Of a stretch of DNA of 6,139 nt, positions 5,447 to 6,139 are shown one piece after another. This stretch comes from an uncultured Haemophilus sp. (GTDB lineage: Bacteria; Pseudomonadota; Gammaproteobacteria; Enterobacterales; Pasteurellaceae), in the NCBI GenBank assembly GCA_959600045.1, contig CAUGKJ010000059.1, positions 1 through 6,139 on the forward strand, read 5' to 3'. A program made the position numbers and the translations under genes. Within the stretch, counting starts at the first letter, position 1, and every line of letters begins with the position of its first letter. The notes under the pieces are model-generated. The model searched no databases. It saw nothing but the letters and a program-made list of their open reading frames with translations, and was not told the DNA's origin.

Positions 5447-6139
5447 TTTAATCCACCCAGCTGGATTTACAGGCACCCCTTTACGGCTGATACCAAAGTA
5501 TAGTGCCGGTTTAGATAGCTCACCCGTATTACCCACTTGTGCAATGGTTTGTCCCGCAGACACCAGCTGACCTTGTTTTACAAATACCGCTTGGTTGAAA
5601 CCATATAAGCTCAAGTCGCTGTCGCCGTGTTTCACAATCACCATATAACCATAGCCATTAAGATGACCCGCTAGAATGACACGACCACTTGCAATAGCTT
5701 TTACCGCGGTACCCGTTGGTGCACCGATAACCATGCCTTTCCAACGTACTTCACCCGCTTGGATTGAACCAAAGGAATATAACGTCGGACCAGAAACTGG
5801 ACGACTGTATTGATGTGCAGCCGTACCTAAACCACTGGTGCTGTTAATCAACTTACGTTCTTGATCAGTTGGTTGATAAGGTTTTGAGGTACGTTTTTCT
5901 TCCTCTTGTTTTTTCTGAGCAAGGGCTTCACGCTCACGTTGTTCTTGTTGGCGAGCGGCTTGTTCAGCACGTTGAATTTCTTGGCGAAGGGCATTTTCAT
6001 TCGCTTTCAACGTTTCCAATTTATTCTGATCTTTCGTTAAGTTTTTATTGAGTTCATTTAACGTAGATTGACGTTCTTGTTGCGCTTTTTGTAATTCTTG
6101 TTGCTGTTTCTTTTGCGTAGAAAGCTGATCGCGATGATT
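5444..6139 (-). CDS. envC: Murein hydrolase activator EnvC, C-terminal 231 residues (5' end outside window)
   Basis: The frame stays open to the right edge, so the gene starts outside the window. The visible part begins with an Arg/Gln/Glu/Lys-rich coiled coil (fragment residues 1 to about 85), then a linker, then a LytM/M23-type domain (about 113-230). It shows RPVSGPTLYSFG, RWKGMVIGAP, AIASGRVILAGHLNGYGY, IVKHGDSDLSLYG and LYFGISRKGVPVNPAGWI. The zinc ligands of active M23 peptidases are missing: RWKG stands where HxGxD is expected and YFG where HxH is expected. This is the state of EnvC, a periplasmic factor that activates division amidases (AmiA/AmiB in E. coli) instead of cutting peptidoglycan itself. 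The coiled coil recruits the protein to FtsEX in E. coli. The signal peptide and first coiled-coil part are not visible. It is followed by the YibQ-like gene with overlap. A TTG at 6019 is not a real start. Confidence 0.92.
   Translation of the reverse strand, partial: NHRDQLSTQKKQQQELQKAQQERQSTLNELNKNLTKDQNKLETLKANENALRQEIQRAEQAARQQEQREREALAQKKQEEEKRTSKPYQPTDQERKLINSTSGLGTAAHQYSRPVSGPTLYSFGSIQAGEVRWKGMVIGAPTGTAVKAIASGRVILAGHLNGYGYMVIVKHGDSDLSLYGFNQAVFVKQGQLVSAGQTIAQVGNTGELSKPALYFGISRKGVPVNPAGWIK

Noticed and set aside
6017..6019. EnvC starting at TTG 6019
   Set aside because: The frame is open with coiled-coil sequence to the window edge, no ribosome site precedes this codon, and EnvC needs an upstream signal peptide.

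Overview
This is a core-chromosome segment from a member of the Pasteurellaceae, most likely a Haemophilus or Aggregatibacter type. The evidence is five exact copies of the Hin-type DNA uptake sequence (AAGTGCGGT or its complement) in 6.1 kb, moderately AT-rich sequence, and proteins that read like close relatives of Haemophilus and enterobacterial orthologues. An intact hemC and the start of an intact hemD indicate a lineage that makes its own tetrapyrroles. That fits species independent of X factor (for example H. parainfluenzae-like) better than H. influenzae, which to my knowledge cannot make porphyrin from early precursors. The species assignment is inference.

Layout, left to right. Positions 1-1099 (minus strand) carry the beginning of hemD (uroporphyrinogen-III synthase, cut by the window edge) and complete hemC (hydroxymethylbilane synthase). 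They form a tight operon transcribed leftward. A 136-base divergent control region (1100-1235) separates hemC from cyaA (1236-3740, plus strand), the class I adenylate cyclase, which starts with TTG. This back-to-back cyaA/hemC arrangement is the same as in enterobacteria. A 180-base gap (3741-3920) holds a CRP/FNR-like site, two candidate promoters and a nested hairpin. It leads into narP (3921-4550, plus strand), a NarL/FixJ-family response regulator for nitrate/nitrite control.

A bidirectional terminator (4567-4600) separates narP from a convergent minus-strand pair: envC (5444 to beyond the right edge, 5' end missing) and a yibQ-like divergent polysaccharide deacetylase gene (4602-5444). 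Stop and start overlap as TAATG between these two, so they are probably translationally coupled. The same envC-yibQ order occurs in E. coli.

Functionally the window has three units: tetrapyrrole synthesis (hemCD), global or anaerobic signalling (cyaA makes cAMP for CRP; narP acts in anaerobic respiration), and cell-envelope work at division (EnvC activates amidases; the deacetylase-like protein is exported). All genes belong to known families and I see no undescribed multi-gene system, mobile element, CRISPR array or RNA gene. The points worth a second look are regulatory: the narP leader, the symmetric hemC/cyaA promoter region, and an inverted uptake-sequence pair inside the signal-peptide codons of the deacetylase gene.
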